Source: Clostridiales bacterium (GTDB lineage: Bacteria; Bacillota; Clostridia; Lachnospirales; Lachnospiraceae). From it: a stretch of 51,416 bases of DNA. The number at the start of each line of letters is the position of its first letter. Position 1 is the first letter of the stretch. Under the pieces are notes generated by a model that saw only the letters and a list, made by a program, of their open reading frames with translations, had not been told where the DNA came from and did no database searches. This document shows, in pieces, positions 18,469 to 27,538 of this stretch. The position numbers and the translations under genes were made by a program. The DNA lies in contig JAHAJA010000031.1 of assembly GCA_018372435.1 (NCBI GenBank), positions 1 to 51,416 of the forward strand. The letters run 5' to 3'.

Positions 18469-18498
18469 AACATAACACTTTTATATGCAATATGTCAA
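18469..18498 (-). promoter_or_regulatory. Promoter of the membrane protein-hypB-hypA operon
   Basis: TTGACA (18498-18493), an 18-nt spacer and TATGTT (18474-18469) on the minus strand lie upstream of operator 1. Confidence 0.55.
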
Positions 18499-18548
18499 CA
18501 TTGTATCATTATTACTTTATTTTTTCAGCTATTCGCACAATATAATTG

Positions 18549-18577
18549 TTGAATTTTGGTCAATATTCCTTTATAAT
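18549..18577 (+). promoter_or_regulatory. Promoter of the gntR-type regulator gene
   Basis: TTGAAT (18549-18554), a 17-nt spacer and TATAAT (18572-18577). The predicted transcription start is close to 18584, just before operator 2. Confidence 0.65.
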
Positions 18578-18587
18578 ATCTTTGTGG

Positions 18588-18606
18588 TCTGTGGTTATAC
18601 CACAGA
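18588..18606. promoter_or_regulatory. FadR/GntR-type operator 2
   Basis: TCTGTGGT (18588-18595) and ACCACAGA (18599-18606) form a perfect 8-bp inverted repeat with the same TGGT-N3-ACCA core as operator 1. It directly follows the predicted gntR transcription start, so autoregulation is likely. Confidence 0.7.
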
Positions 18607-18698
18607 TATTCTCATGGTTTTACTTATTTTAACAGCACTAGTTGAACTTTATTCCATAACAGTTCAACTGAAATACATAATCAAAAGGAGATTACTCT

Positions 18699-19403
18699 AT
18701 GCAATTCGAAAAATTATGCGCACCTTCATTAAAAGAACTATTCATTCAGCAATTAGAAACTATGATTCTTTCAGGGAAATTACCAGTAGGAGAAAAGCTC
18801 CCAGCTGAACGTGAACTTGCCGAAACCATGCAAGTTAGCCGTGCAGTTATTAATGCAGGGATTGCTGAACTTGCGCGCAAAGGTTTTCTTACAATCAAAC
18901 CACGTGTAGGTACCTTTGTCGCTGATTACCGTAGAAACGGGACTATCGATACTCTGATTTCTATTATGAACTATAATGGTGGTATTTTGAGAGATGATGA
19001 GATCCGCTCCATATTAGAGCTTAGACTCGGATTAGATTCATTAGCAATCAACTTATGTATTTCAAAGATTACTGATGATGAGCTTCACAGCTTAAAAGAA
19101 AAAGTTAATTCACTATTGGTTGCTCAAACACCAGAAGAAGCTTCTACGGTAGCCTTTGCATTCCAACATGAGCTTGCTTATCTATCAGGAAACACGCTGA
19201 TGCCTTTAATCTTTTCAAGCTTTCGTATTCCTGTTATTACCCTTTGGGAACGGTTTTGCCGTCTCTATGGCATTCAAGCACTTTATGAAAATACTCTCAC
19301 ATTATATCAATGTATTGAAGAAAGAGATTCGTCAAAAGCAATCGAATGGCTGAACACTTCTATCAATGATACCATTCACGGGAATAGACAAATCTATTAT
19401 TAA
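18699..19403 (+). CDS. GntR-family transcriptional regulator, FadR/FCD subfamily
   Basis: The 234-residue protein has an N-terminal winged helix (LPVGEKLPAERELAETMQVSRAVINAGIAELARKGFL, about 26-63) followed by an all-helical FCD-type effector domain with conserved Asp/His positions. This subfamily binds operators of TGGT-N3-ACCA type and often responds to acids or metals. AAGGAG precedes the ATG. It is divergent from the hypB/hypA operon, and both promoters carry matching palindromes. It is therefore the likely local regulator; its ligand is unknown. Confidence 0.88.
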   Translation: MQFEKLCAPSLKELFIQQLETMILSGKLPVGEKLPAERELAETMQVSRAVINAGIAELARKGFLTIKPRVGTFVADYRRNGTIDTLISIMNYNGGILRDDEIRSILELRLGLDSLAINLCISKITDDELHSLKEKVNSLLVAQTPEEASTVAFAFQHELAYLSGNTLMPLIFSSFRIPVITLWERFCRLYGIQALYENTLTLYQCIEERDSSKAIEWLNTSINDTIHGNRQIYY

Positions 19404-19410
19404 GCACAAA

Positions 19411-19443
19411 AAGCGCCCAAGTTAAAAATCAACTTGGGCGCTT
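19411..19443. terminator. Bidirectional terminator between gntR and ctp
   Basis: AAGCGCCCAAGTT (19411-19423) pairs perfectly with AACTTGGGCGCTT (19431-19443). It lies between convergent genes. T-tracts are short (CTTCTTAAT on the plus strand). Confidence 0.75.
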
Positions 19444-19470
19444 CTTAATCTCTCACTATTACAATAGATT

Positions 19471-20733
19471 TTACTTACTACTCTTCTCATTAATAATCTT
19501 AATTGCTTCTTGCAATTGATTATCTTCTGATTTATCTATTACAACCTTCGTCTTCAATTTATCTTTTAATTCAACTACCACATCTGGTTCAATACCAATT
19601 TCGTGGATATTACGTCCTTTCGGTGTATAGTATTTTGATACCGTTACTTTAACTCCGCTTCCATCAGATAGAGGAATTACGGATTGAACGATACCTTTAC
19701 CAAAGCTTGTTGTTCCAAGAATTGTTCCTATTCCATAATCTTGGATAGCTCCAGCAAATACTTCTGACGCACTTGCACTGTTACCATTAATCATAACAAC
19801 AAGTGGCTTGTCAAAGGATTCTTTTGCTGTTGATTTCACCTCTTCGGTACGAGTGCCATTCTTATCCTCTGTATAGACAATTAAACCTTCTGGTAACATA
19901 CGGTCCAACATGTCACAAACAGTATCAAGTAATCCACCTGGGTTATTTCTTAAGTCAATTACCAAACCTTTCATTCCTTGATTATCAAGATCCGTTATAG
20001 CACTTCTAAATTGTGGTCCTGTTACTTCATCGAACTCTGCTATCTGGATATAACCAACTTTATTGTCTAACATCTCATAGGATATCGTTGGAACTTCAAC
20101 CGTACGCCTTTCAATCGTTAACTTAATTGGTTCACTTTCTCCTGCACGAATAATCTCAAGATCAACTGTCGTTCCTTCTTCACCCTTCATCTTACTTACA
20201 ATTTCTGAAAGGTCTTTCCCGGTTGCCTCTTCACCGGAGACTTTATAGATAATATCTCCAGGCAATATCCCTACCTCATACGCAGGTCCTCCTTCAAAAG
20301 GTTTTACAATTGTTATTACTCCAGTTTTAACATCTTGGCTAACATAAGCTCCAATGCCACAATAACTTCCTGATGAAGACTCCATTAAAGCAGCAAACTC
20401 ATCTTTGGTATAGTATACGGAATAGGGATCTTTTAAACTACTAACCAACCCCTTGTACATACCTTCTACCATCTTATCTTCATCTATTTCATCCAAATAA
20501 TACGTATCTATAATCGATTTTATCCTATTAAGCTTTGACTTAACTGCTTTACTCATTAGCGAGTTATCAGAATCGGCTTCTGTAGTTAAATTTGTACTTC
20601 CATTATTGCCTTCTGCACTCTGTATAGAATTGTTCCTAACATAACCAGCAAATAAAACACTAAAGAAAAGCGCTGAAACCAACAAACCAACCAGCATACC
20701 TTGAAAATAACGATTTTTCATAAAAGCTGTCAT
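19471..20733 (-). CDS. S41-family C-terminal processing protease (CtpA/CtpB-like)
   Basis: The 420-residue protein has one N-terminal membrane anchor (GMLVGLLVSALFFSVLFAG), a PDZ domain around residues 115-205 and an S41 protease domain. The catalytic Ser lies in NGNSASASEVFAG and the Lys in TSFGKGIVQ; IDLRNNPGGLL precedes them. Such enzymes cleave proteins outside the membrane, for example in sporulation signalling and regulation of wall hydrolases. The start could be 20733 or the Met four codons in (20721). It is the last gene after ftsE-ftsX-M23 peptidase, so control of that hydrolase is a reasonable guess. Confidence 0.9.
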   Translation of the reverse strand: MTAFMKNRYFQGMLVGLLVSALFFSVLFAGYVRNNSIQSAEGNNGSTNLTTEADSDNSLMSKAVKSKLNRIKSIIDTYYLDEIDEDKMVEGMYKGLVSSLKDPYSVYYTKDEFAALMESSSGSYCGIGAYVSQDVKTGVITIVKPFEGGPAYEVGILPGDIIYKVSGEEATGKDLSEIVSKMKGEEGTTVDLEIIRAGESEPIKLTIERRTVEVPTISYEMLDNKVGYIQIAEFDEVTGPQFRSAITDLDNQGMKGLVIDLRNNPGGLLDTVCDMLDRMLPEGLIVYTEDKNGTRTEEVKSTAKESFDKPLVVMINGNSASASEVFAGAIQDYGIGTILGTTSFGKGIVQSVIPLSDGSGVKVTVSKYYTPKGRNIHEIGIEPDVVVELKDKLKTKVVIDKSEDNQLQEAIKIINEKSSK

Positions 20734-20817
20734 ATCCTTTCTTTGTCTGTTTATAACGATATTACTTTACCAACCCAGTTCAAAGCCTCAGAAGACTTCT
20801 ACCGAATTAATAAATTC

Positions 20818-22155
20818 TTACTTTACGTAATTTAATGGATCCACATAACTACCATTAACTGAAACGCCAAAATGCAGATGAGGTCCGGTGGAAATTCCTG
20901 TAGAACCAACTAATGCAATTTTCTCGCCTTTACTAACCGTTTGGCCTGCAGATACTAACAGCTGAGAACAATGCATATATACCGTGTATACGCTATTACC
21001 ATGTGAAATCATAATATAATTACCCGCACCTGCACTATAAGAAGCTGTTACAACCGTTCCTGAACTTGCTGCTACAATGGAAGTTCCCGTAGGGGCCCCG
21101 ATATCAATGCCTTGATGGTAGGTACTAGCACCACTTGTTGGTTGCCCACGGTTACCAAAATATGAGGTAATCGTATGACTCGCAGGTAGAGGCCATGTAA
21201 ATCCTCCCTGTGTCCCCGAATTGGAAGAATCTGAGCCGTTCGAAGAATTATCAGACGAGTTATTACCATTTGAGTTATTATTACTAGAATTCCCCGAATT
21301 ATTACTCTGCTCTTGATTCTTCTTCTCTTCCTCTTCTTTTCTCTTACGTTCCTCATCTTTTCTTTTACGTTCCTCTTCGGCTTTTCGTCGTCTCTCTTCT
21401 TCCTCGACTCTTCGTCTTTCTTCCTCAAGAAGCTTTTCAATTAAGGCTTCCTGTTCTTCAATCGCATTAGAATAATTAGAAACCATCGACTCTGATTGCT
21501 GAATATTGGAATTATACTTTTTAACTTCTTTTGATTTTTTATCAATCAGTTTTTCAACTGTGTCTTTTTCGTAATTAACTTCTTCCGTTAATTCCTCTAA
21601 TTCTACAATCTTATTCTCTATGTCTTTTTTCGTTAATTCTATCTGCTTCTTTGTGTCCTGATAATTCGTTAACATAGTGCGGTCGTATTGCATTATCTTT
21701 TCTATATATTCCGCACGATTTAACATGTCAGACATGTCTGCCGCACCAAGAATAATTTCTATGTAATTTGCATTACCATTCTCATACATATACTTTATTC
21801 TTTTCTTCATCGTCTCATACTGGTTTTTTTCAGTTTCTTGCGCTTCTTTCAGATTTTTTTTCGTTTTATCAAGATCTACATTGGCAGTATCAATTTGACT
21901 ATTCAAACTAGTGATTTCTTTATTCAAGTCGTTTAACTGTACATCCATCTTTTCAATGTATGTAACAATGTCACCTTTCTCCTTCTCAAGTTCTTTTATC
22001 TTAGCTTCTGTCTCTTCTTTCTTTTTCTCTAAATCACTCTTCTCTGACTTAGCATCGTTAATTTCTGAAGCAAAGACGGTGTATACTGAAGTGAAAGTTA
22101 AGAGGGATACAAGCATCAATATCCCAAATCGTCGCATTCGCTTCTTTATTTTCAT
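20818..22155 (-). CDS. Secreted coiled-coil M23 (LytM) peptidoglycan peptidase, EnvC-like
   Basis: The 445-residue protein starts with a signal peptide (FGILMLVSLLTFTSVYTVFAS). A long coiled coil (about 30-235), a charged segment rich in Arg, Lys and Glu (about 240-285) and a Ser/Asn/Gly linker follow. The M23 domain has metal ligands YHQGIDIG, YMH and HLHFG all present. This layout matches FtsEX-controlled hydrolases or activators such as EnvC. Unlike E. coli EnvC the zinc ligands look intact, so it may cut peptidoglycan itself. It lies 50 nt after ftsX on the same strand. Confidence 0.9.
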   Translation of the reverse strand: MKIKKRMRRFGILMLVSLLTFTSVYTVFASEINDAKSEKSDLEKKKEETEAKIKELEKEKGDIVTYIEKMDVQLNDLNKEITSLNSQIDTANVDLDKTKKNLKEAQETEKNQYETMKKRIKYMYENGNANYIEIILGAADMSDMLNRAEYIEKIMQYDRTMLTNYQDTKKQIELTKKDIENKIVELEELTEEVNYEKDTVEKLIDKKSKEVKKYNSNIQQSESMVSNYSNAIEEQEALIEKLLEEERRRVEEEERRRKAEEERKRKDEERKRKEEEEKKNQEQSNNSGNSSNNNSNGNNSSDNSSNGSDSSNSGTQGGFTWPLPASHTITSYFGNRGQPTSGASTYHQGIDIGAPTGTSIVAASSGTVVTASYSAGAGNYIMISHGNSVYTVYMHCSQLLVSAGQTVSKGEKIALVGSTGISTGPHLHFGVSVNGSYVDPLNYVK

Positions 22156-22205
22156 ATTGTAACCATACCTTTCTCATCGTTATAATAAGCTATCTTATAC
22201 TTAAT

Positions 22206-23114
22206 TTATACGCGTAGATGTTTTCTCACTGTAATCATACTTCCAATAAAACCAATTCCCACTCCGATCGCTAGCGATAATGGTATTAATGTGGCGAATA
22301 TATGATTTACATTCAAGAAATGTAAGATATTTGATAAGATACTAAATTTCTGACCAATATACACAATTGCTTGATTGTAGATAATATATAGTAAAATCAA
22401 CGGGAGTATGGCTCCCATCAATCCAATAAGCATTCCTTCTACAATAAACGGAGACCGTACAAAATAATCTGTCGCTCCAATTAATTTCATGATAGAAATC
22501 TCTTCCTTTCGTACCGATATACCCATTGTTATAGTTGTATTGATTAAGAAAATCGCAACAGCTAACAATAAAATAATAATTGCTCCTGATCCATAACCAA
22601 GTAAGATATTAAAATCACTCAATCCCTGCGCAAGCTTGTCCGAATTATTAACCTTACGCACACCATCTATTCCTTGAACAAACTCAACGAACTCCGGTTG
22701 TTTTGCAACTTCATCTAGATACACCACGTATGATGCAGAATCCTCTAACGGATTATCATCTGCAAATGTATCGATTAGCTCTTGTTCGTCTGCAAATGTA
22801 TCTTGTTTATACTTTTCCCATGCTTCATCTGCTGATATGTATTCCAGTGTAGCAACTTCCTCACGCTGTTTGATTTGATTTCCAATCTGTTCAATCTGCT
22901 CCGCAGTTATATTCTCATCAAAAAAAATGGATACACCAACTGATTTTTCCTCAATCTTAACTGTATATTGAAAATTTGCTAATATAAAATAAAATATACC
23001 AAACAAGAATAAGCATGTTGCTATTGTTCCTATAGAAGCCAGAGAAAACATTCTATTACGGTGAATATTCTTTATTCCCTGCTTAAAACTATATAAAATT
23101 GAACTAATTTTCAT
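22206..23114 (-). CDS. ftsX: Cell-division ABC transporter permease-like protein FtsX
   Basis: The 302-residue protein has the FtsX layout: a short cytoplasmic N-terminus, TM1 (ATCLFLFGIFYFILANF), an extracellular domain (about 55-170) and three further TM helices. With FtsE it transmits ATP hydrolysis to an extracellular peptidoglycan hydrolase. The start at 23114 (MKISSILYSF) overlaps the end of ftsE by 11 nt and has GGGTGG upstream. The frame is open further upstream but that part lies inside ftsE. Confidence 0.94.
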   Translation of the reverse strand: MKISSILYSFKQGIKNIHRNRMFSLASIGTIATCLFLFGIFYFILANFQYTVKIEEKSVGVSIFFDENITAEQIEQIGNQIKQREEVATLEYISADEAWEKYKQDTFADEQELIDTFADDNPLEDSASYVVYLDEVAKQPEFVEFVQGIDGVRKVNNSDKLAQGLSDFNILLGYGSGAIIILLLAVAIFLINTTITMGISVRKEEISIMKLIGATDYFVRSPFIVEGMLIGLMGAILPLILLYIIYNQAIVYIGQKFSILSNILHFLNVNHIFATLIPLSLAIGVGIGFIGSMITVRKHLRV

Positions 23115-23838
23115 TTGAATAACCACCCTTTTGTTCGTCACTGACTAATATACCTTTGTTCATTGTTATAACACGCTTCTGCATAGCATCTACGATTTCT
23201 ACATTATGTGTAACGACCACTACTGTTGTACCTTTTTTGTTAACCTCATCTAATAAGGACATAATATCCCAAGAATTCTTAGGGTCTAGATTTCCTGTCG
23301 GCTCATCTGCTAGTAATATGAGTGGATTGTTCACAAGAGCTCTTGCTAATGCAACTCTTTGTTGCTCTCCACCAGAAAGCTCTCTCGGAAATGCGTTAAG
23401 CTTATCAGAAAGTCCAACAAGTGATAGCATAGCTGGTACATTACGTTGAATCGTTCGACTTGGTTTTTCAATTACTCTTTGCGCAAAAGCAACATTCTCA
23501 AAAACATTCCGATCCTTTAATAAGCGAAAATCTTGGAACACGATTCCTAGATTACGTCTGAACTTCGGTACTAACCTTCTTCTAAGTCTTGTTATATCTT
23601 TCCCATTCACAAAAATCTTACCTGATGTAGGTTCAATCTCCTTTAGTAACATTTTAATCAAAGTCGATTTTCCAGAACCACTACTACCAACAATAAAAAC
23701 AAACTCACCTTTTCTTATCTTTATACTAACATCTCTCACTGCATCTACGTCCTTTTGATACGATTTCGATACGTTTTCTAATAAAATAATAGGAGGCTCA
23801 ATAGACTCCTTTAATAATTCATCTACTTCGTTTTTCAT
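23104..23838 (-). CDS. ftsE: Cell-division ATP-binding protein FtsE
   Basis: This is the ABC ATPase partner of FtsX. It has Walker A GSSGSGKST, signature LSGGEQQRVALARAL, Walker B LLADEPTGNLD and the switch histidine in VVVVTHN. The chosen start (MKNEVDELL) gives 244 residues with a short N-terminal extension before the usual beginning (IILLENVSKSY). The ribosome site AAAGG is 12 nt upstream and not ideal. It is the first gene of ftsE-ftsX-M23-ctp. Confidence 0.94.
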   Translation of the reverse strand: MKNEVDELLKESIEPPIILLENVSKSYQKDVDAVRDVSIKIRKGEFVFIVGSSGSGKSTLIKMLLKEIEPTSGKIFVNGKDITRLRRRLVPKFRRNLGIVFQDFRLLKDRNVFENVAFAQRVIEKPSRTIQRNVPAMLSLVGLSDKLNAFPRELSGGEQQRVALARALVNNPLILLADEPTGNLDPKNSWDIMSLLDEVNKKGTTVVVVTHNVEIVDAMQKRVITMNKGILVSDEQKGGYSNEN

Positions 23839-23940
23839 AATAATACCATGCCTTTCACAGCCCGCAAGCTTTGGCCACAGGCTCAAAGTTGCCTGGGAAA
23901 GATCCTTCTTTCACAAATGTATCCTTTTCATTATAAATGT

Positions 23941-23994
23941 AGCACCGTATTTGGAACCCGTAGCATAACCACTCTACTGGAGCAAATCGGTGCT
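23941..23994. repeat. Imperfect inverted repeat upstream of ftsE
   Basis: AGCACCGTATTTG (23941-23953) and CAAATCGGTGCT (23983-23994) can form a long hairpin between the cdaR-like gene and ftsE. No T-run follows on the minus strand, so its role as a terminator is doubtful. Confidence 0.4.
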
Positions 23995-24018
23995 CTATTT
24001 ATTATACATCTTAATTAA

Positions 24019-25107
24019 TTAGTACTCAAGACTTTCCATATACTTCATATATTTAACTACCATAAGAGCAATCTTGAATGTTATAGCATCTTCAAATACA
24101 CGTAAATCTAGATTCGTGCTCTTTTGTAATTTGTCCAAACGGTAAACTAACGTATTTCGATGAATGTATAGCTGTCTTGAAGTCTCTGAAACATTAAGAC
24201 TATTTTCAAAGAATTTATTAATTGTAGCTAACGTCTCTTCATCAAAATCATCTGGTGATTTACCATCGAAAATCTCTTTGATAAACATCTTACACAAAGG
24301 CATAGGTAATTGATAGATAAGACGTCCAATTCCTAAGTTATTATAAGCCACTACATTACGGCCACTGTAGAAGATCTTTCCTACATCAAGAGCCATCTTA
24401 GCTTCCTTATATGATCTAGAAACATCCTTAATTTCATTTACAATCGTACCGTAAGCAACATGAACCTTTGTCATAGCTTCCGTATTTAGCATATCAAGTA
24501 TTACTTTTGCTGTTTTCTCCATATCCTCGTATGTTTCGTTTGGTTTTAATTCTTTTACTAAAATAATGTTCTTTTCGTCAACAGCAGTGATGAAATCCTT
24601 AGTCTTCGCAGAGAATAATCCACGAACTGTTTCAAGAGCATTCATGTCCTTTTCATTCTTAGTTTCAATAATAAATACCACACGTCTAACATCTGTATCA
24701 ATATGAAGCTTCTTAGCGCGGTTATAGATATCCACTAATAGCAGATTGTCCAATAGCAGATTCTTAATAAAGTTATCTTTATCGTATCTTTCTTTATATG
24801 CAACTAATAGATTTTGAATTTGGAAAGAAGCAATCTTTCCAATCATGTACACATCTTCACTATCACCTTTGGCAAGGATAATATATTCTAACTGATGTTC
24901 GTCAAAAACTTTAAAAAATTGATATCCTTGAACAACTTGACTATCCGCTGGAGAATCCACGAATGCTAGTACAGCATTCTCATAGTCTTCTGCGTTTGAT
25001 ATAGTGGACGCTAACGCTTTACCTTCTGTATCCATTACGCATATGTCAATACGAGTAATTACTTTTAAACCTTCTATTGTATTTTGAAGAATTTGGTTTG
25101 ATATCAT
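24019..25107 (-). CDS. CdaR/PucR-family transcriptional regulator
   Basis: The 362-residue protein matches sugar-diacid-type regulators: an N-terminal putative diacid recognition domain (ILQNTIEGLKVITRIDICVMD), a middle GGDEF-like CdaR domain, and a C-terminal PucR HTH (LNVSETSRQLYIHRNTLVYRLDKLQK, about 315-340). AGAGGAG precedes the ATG. It stands alone between ftsE and an msmX-like ATPase. Its ligand and target are unknown; control of carbohydrate uptake genes is possible from the neighbour but unproven. Confidence 0.82.
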   Translation of the reverse strand: MISNQILQNTIEGLKVITRIDICVMDTEGKALASTISNAEDYENAVLAFVDSPADSQVVQGYQFFKVFDEHQLEYIILAKGDSEDVYMIGKIASFQIQNLLVAYKERYDKDNFIKNLLLDNLLLVDIYNRAKKLHIDTDVRRVVFIIETKNEKDMNALETVRGLFSAKTKDFITAVDEKNIILVKELKPNETYEDMEKTAKVILDMLNTEAMTKVHVAYGTIVNEIKDVSRSYKEAKMALDVGKIFYSGRNVVAYNNLGIGRLIYQLPMPLCKMFIKEIFDGKSPDDFDEETLATINKFFENSLNVSETSRQLYIHRNTLVYRLDKLQKSTNLDLRVFEDAITFKIALMVVKYMKYMESLEY

Positions 25108-25152
25108 ATATTCACTCCTCTGTTTTTACATTTCATAAACTAACTTATACTA

Positions 25153-25181
25153 ATATTATCACTATTTTTATTAAATGTAAA
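25153..25181 (-). promoter_or_regulatory. Probable promoter of the cdaR-like gene
   Basis: TTTACA (25181-25176), 17 nt, TAATAT (25158-25153) on the minus strand, 46 nt before the start codon. Confidence 0.45.
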
Positions 25182-25284
25182 CTAAATCCCTACAAAGTTA
25201 CTATTAATTTTAGCAATATTAATCAAATTAGGTTAAATCCTATTTAGTTTAGTGACTAAACTAATATGTACTTTTTCTAACAAT

Positions 25285-25335
25285 AAAAAAGATGCTGTAT
25301 ACTGCTGATTTCCATCAGCAGTATAGCAGCATCTT
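25285..25335 (-). terminator. Terminator of the msmX-like gene
   Basis: On the minus strand a roughly 21-bp stem (25335-25314 with 25309-25289, one bulged base) with a GGAA loop is followed by TTTTATTG. It begins 12 nt after the stop codon. Confidence 0.9.
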
Positions 25336-25347
25336 CGTAATATCTGA

Positions 25348-26460
25348 TTAGTGGCAGATAACTTGTTCTGTCTCTTTGTCAAATACGTGGATTTTTGTTA
25401 AATCAAATGCAACTTTGATTGTATCTCCAGGTCTAGCAGTTGTACGTGGATTAACACGTGCAGTAACTTCGAATTGATCAATTGTGAAGTATAAATAAAC
25501 TTCAGCACCAAGTAATTCGTATACTTTAACTGTTGCGTCAACAACGCTTCCTGGATTAGATTCGATGAAGATTTCTTCATCATGAATATCTTCTGGACGA
25601 ATACCAAGGATAACTGTTTTGTTTTCATAACCTTTTTCAAGTAATAATTTAGCTTTAACTTCTGGTAATTTGATAGATAAAGCACCAAATGTTAAGATTA
25701 CGTCTGATCCAGATTTAACAACTTTGCTTTCGATGAAGTTCATTTGAGGTGAACCGATGAAACCAGCTACGAATAAGTTGTTTGGTTTGTTATATAATGC
25801 GATTGGTGAGTCAACTTGTTGAACAAGACCATCTTTCATAACTACGATTCTTGTACCAAGTGTCATAGCTTCTGTTTGGTCATGTGTTACGTAGATAATT
25901 GTAGTTTCAAGTCTTTGATGTAATTTAGAGATCTCGATACGCATTTGAACTCTTAGTTTAGCATCAAGGTTTGATAAAGGTTCATCCATAAGGAATACTT
26001 TAGGATCACGAACAATAGCACGTCCCATGGCAACACGTTGTCTTTGACCACCTGATAATGCTTTTGGTTTACGATCTAATAAATGTTCAATATCAAGAAT
26101 TTTAGCTGCTTCATGTACTAATTTGTCAATTTGATCTTTTGGAGTTTTTCTTAACTTAAGACCAAATGCCATATTGTCATATACTGACATATGTGGGTAT
26201 AATGCATAGTTTTGGAATACCATCGCGATATCTCTATCTTTTGGTTCTACGTCGTTAACTAATTTGTCTCCGATCCATAATTCACCTGAAGAAATTTCTT
26301 CAAGACCTGCGATCATACGAAGAGTTGTAGATTTACCACAACCAGATGGTCCTACGAAGATGATAAATTCTTTATCTGCGATTTCAAGGTTGAAATCCTT
26401 TACTGCTACAAAACCATTAGGATATGTTTTATTGATATTTTTTAATGATAAACTTGCCAT
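25348..26460 (-). CDS. msmX: Multi-sugar ABC transporter ATPase, MsmX/UgpC-like
   Basis: The 370-residue protein has Walker A GPSGCGKST, signature LSGGQRQRVAMGRAIVR, Walker B FLMDEPLSNLDAKLR, the switch H in VTHDQTEAMTLG and a C-terminal TOBE regulatory domain. This is the subfamily that energises CUT1 oligosaccharide permeases. No permease or substrate-binding gene is adjacent. In Firmicutes one MsmX often serves many permeases, and that is the likely role here. GGAGG lies nine bases before the ATG, and codon bias is strong. Confidence 0.92.
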   Translation of the reverse strand: MASLSLKNINKTYPNGFVAVKDFNLEIADKEFIIFVGPSGCGKSTTLRMIAGLEEISSGELWIGDKLVNDVEPKDRDIAMVFQNYALYPHMSVYDNMAFGLKLRKTPKDQIDKLVHEAAKILDIEHLLDRKPKALSGGQRQRVAMGRAIVRDPKVFLMDEPLSNLDAKLRVQMRIEISKLHQRLETTIIYVTHDQTEAMTLGTRIVVMKDGLVQQVDSPIALYNKPNNLFVAGFIGSPQMNFIESKVVKSGSDVILTFGALSIKLPEVKAKLLLEKGYENKTVILGIRPEDIHDEEIFIESNPGSVVDATVKVYELLGAEVYLYFTIDQFEVTARVNPRTTARPGDTIKVAFDLTKIHVFDKETEQVICH

Positions 26461-26651
26461 TAAACAGTTCCTCCCTAGAATTTTTCTTGTTTTTTACTAA
26501 CCAATATTACACTAATTCGATAAGCTAATGATACACCATTTGTCCTTTAAAAACCATACTCCATATTACCAAATTAAAAAAAAGACTTTTGTATAATTTG
26601 TATAACGCTTGTTAAAATAGTTTGTTTTGTTAATAAATTAGCTGAAAAATT

Positions 26652-27527
26652 CTACTTTTCTTGTCTATATTCTATAAAGCCTTCTCCCATAACTTCCCTA
26701 GCATCGCTAACAATTATAAAAGCCTTCTTATCAATAGACGAAACGATTTCAACCACAGGCGCTATCTCCTTCTTTGATACTACGCAAAACAACATCTGCT
26801 TCTCCTTATTCGAGTACATACCACGCGCAGATATTCCTGTGACTCCCCTCTCCATCTTATATAGAATCTCTTTCGCTATCTCTTCATAATGATCAGAGAT
26901 TATGTACGCAACTTTTGCAAACTTAAGCCCTTCAAGAATATTGTCCATCACTTTCGAGTTAATATAAACAGCAATAACTGCATATAATGCCTTGTTCAAA
27001 CCGAATACAGCAGCTCCTGTTAATACGATTGCACCATCAATTACAATAAGTAACTGAGGTACTGTATAATGTTTAAAATACTTTTGCACTATCATACCAA
27101 ACAAATCTGTTCCACCAGTGGTTGCACTAGTGACGAAAACCAACCCTAACCCAACACCACCAATAACACCACCAAAAACCGCTGCCAACAGATAATCTTG
27201 ATAATTGATATTAAAACTAGGTACAACGTATAAAGCAACGGTAAAACATACCGTTGCAAACAATGTCTTCCCGACGAATTTCTTTCCCTTTAATAATATA
27301 GCTGCTATAAATAATGGAATATTAATTACAAGGTTACTAAACCAAATTGGAATTCCGCCGTCTATTAAATTACTCGTAAAATACTTAATAACAATTGCTA
27401 GACCTGATACCCCTCCTGTTACCATACCGAGGGGTTCATATACAACATTAACCGATATCGCTACTAGCAAAGTACCTATTATTATCAGTAAGCAATCCAT
27501 ACCCTTAGATCTTTTCATAACTTCCAT
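26652..27527 (-). CDS. YitT-family membrane protein (DUF161 plus DUF2179)
   Basis: The 291-residue protein has five to six hydrophobic helices (about 10-195) of YitT type, with the signature GMVTGGVSGLAIV and a cytoplasmic C-terminal DUF2179 domain (about 215-285). Function is unknown. I chose the ATG at 27527 because GTGGGG lies six bases upstream; a GTG at 27539 overlaps the upstream stop and is the alternative. It directly follows the glycosyltransferase gene and is probably cotranscribed. Confidence 0.85.
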   Translation of the reverse strand: MEVMKRSKGMDCLLIIIGTLLVAISVNVVYEPLGMVTGGVSGLAIVIKYFTSNLIDGGIPIWFSNLVINIPLFIAAILLKGKKFVGKTLFATVCFTVALYVVPSFNINYQDYLLAAVFGGVIGGVGLGLVFVTSATTGGTDLFGMIVQKYFKHYTVPQLLIVIDGAIVLTGAAVFGLNKALYAVIAVYINSKVMDNILEGLKFAKVAYIISDHYEEIAKEILYKMERGVTGISARGMYSNKEKQMLFCVVSKKEIAPVVEIVSSIDKKAFIIVSDAREVMGEGFIEYRQEK

Positions 27528-27538
27528 AATCGGCCCCA

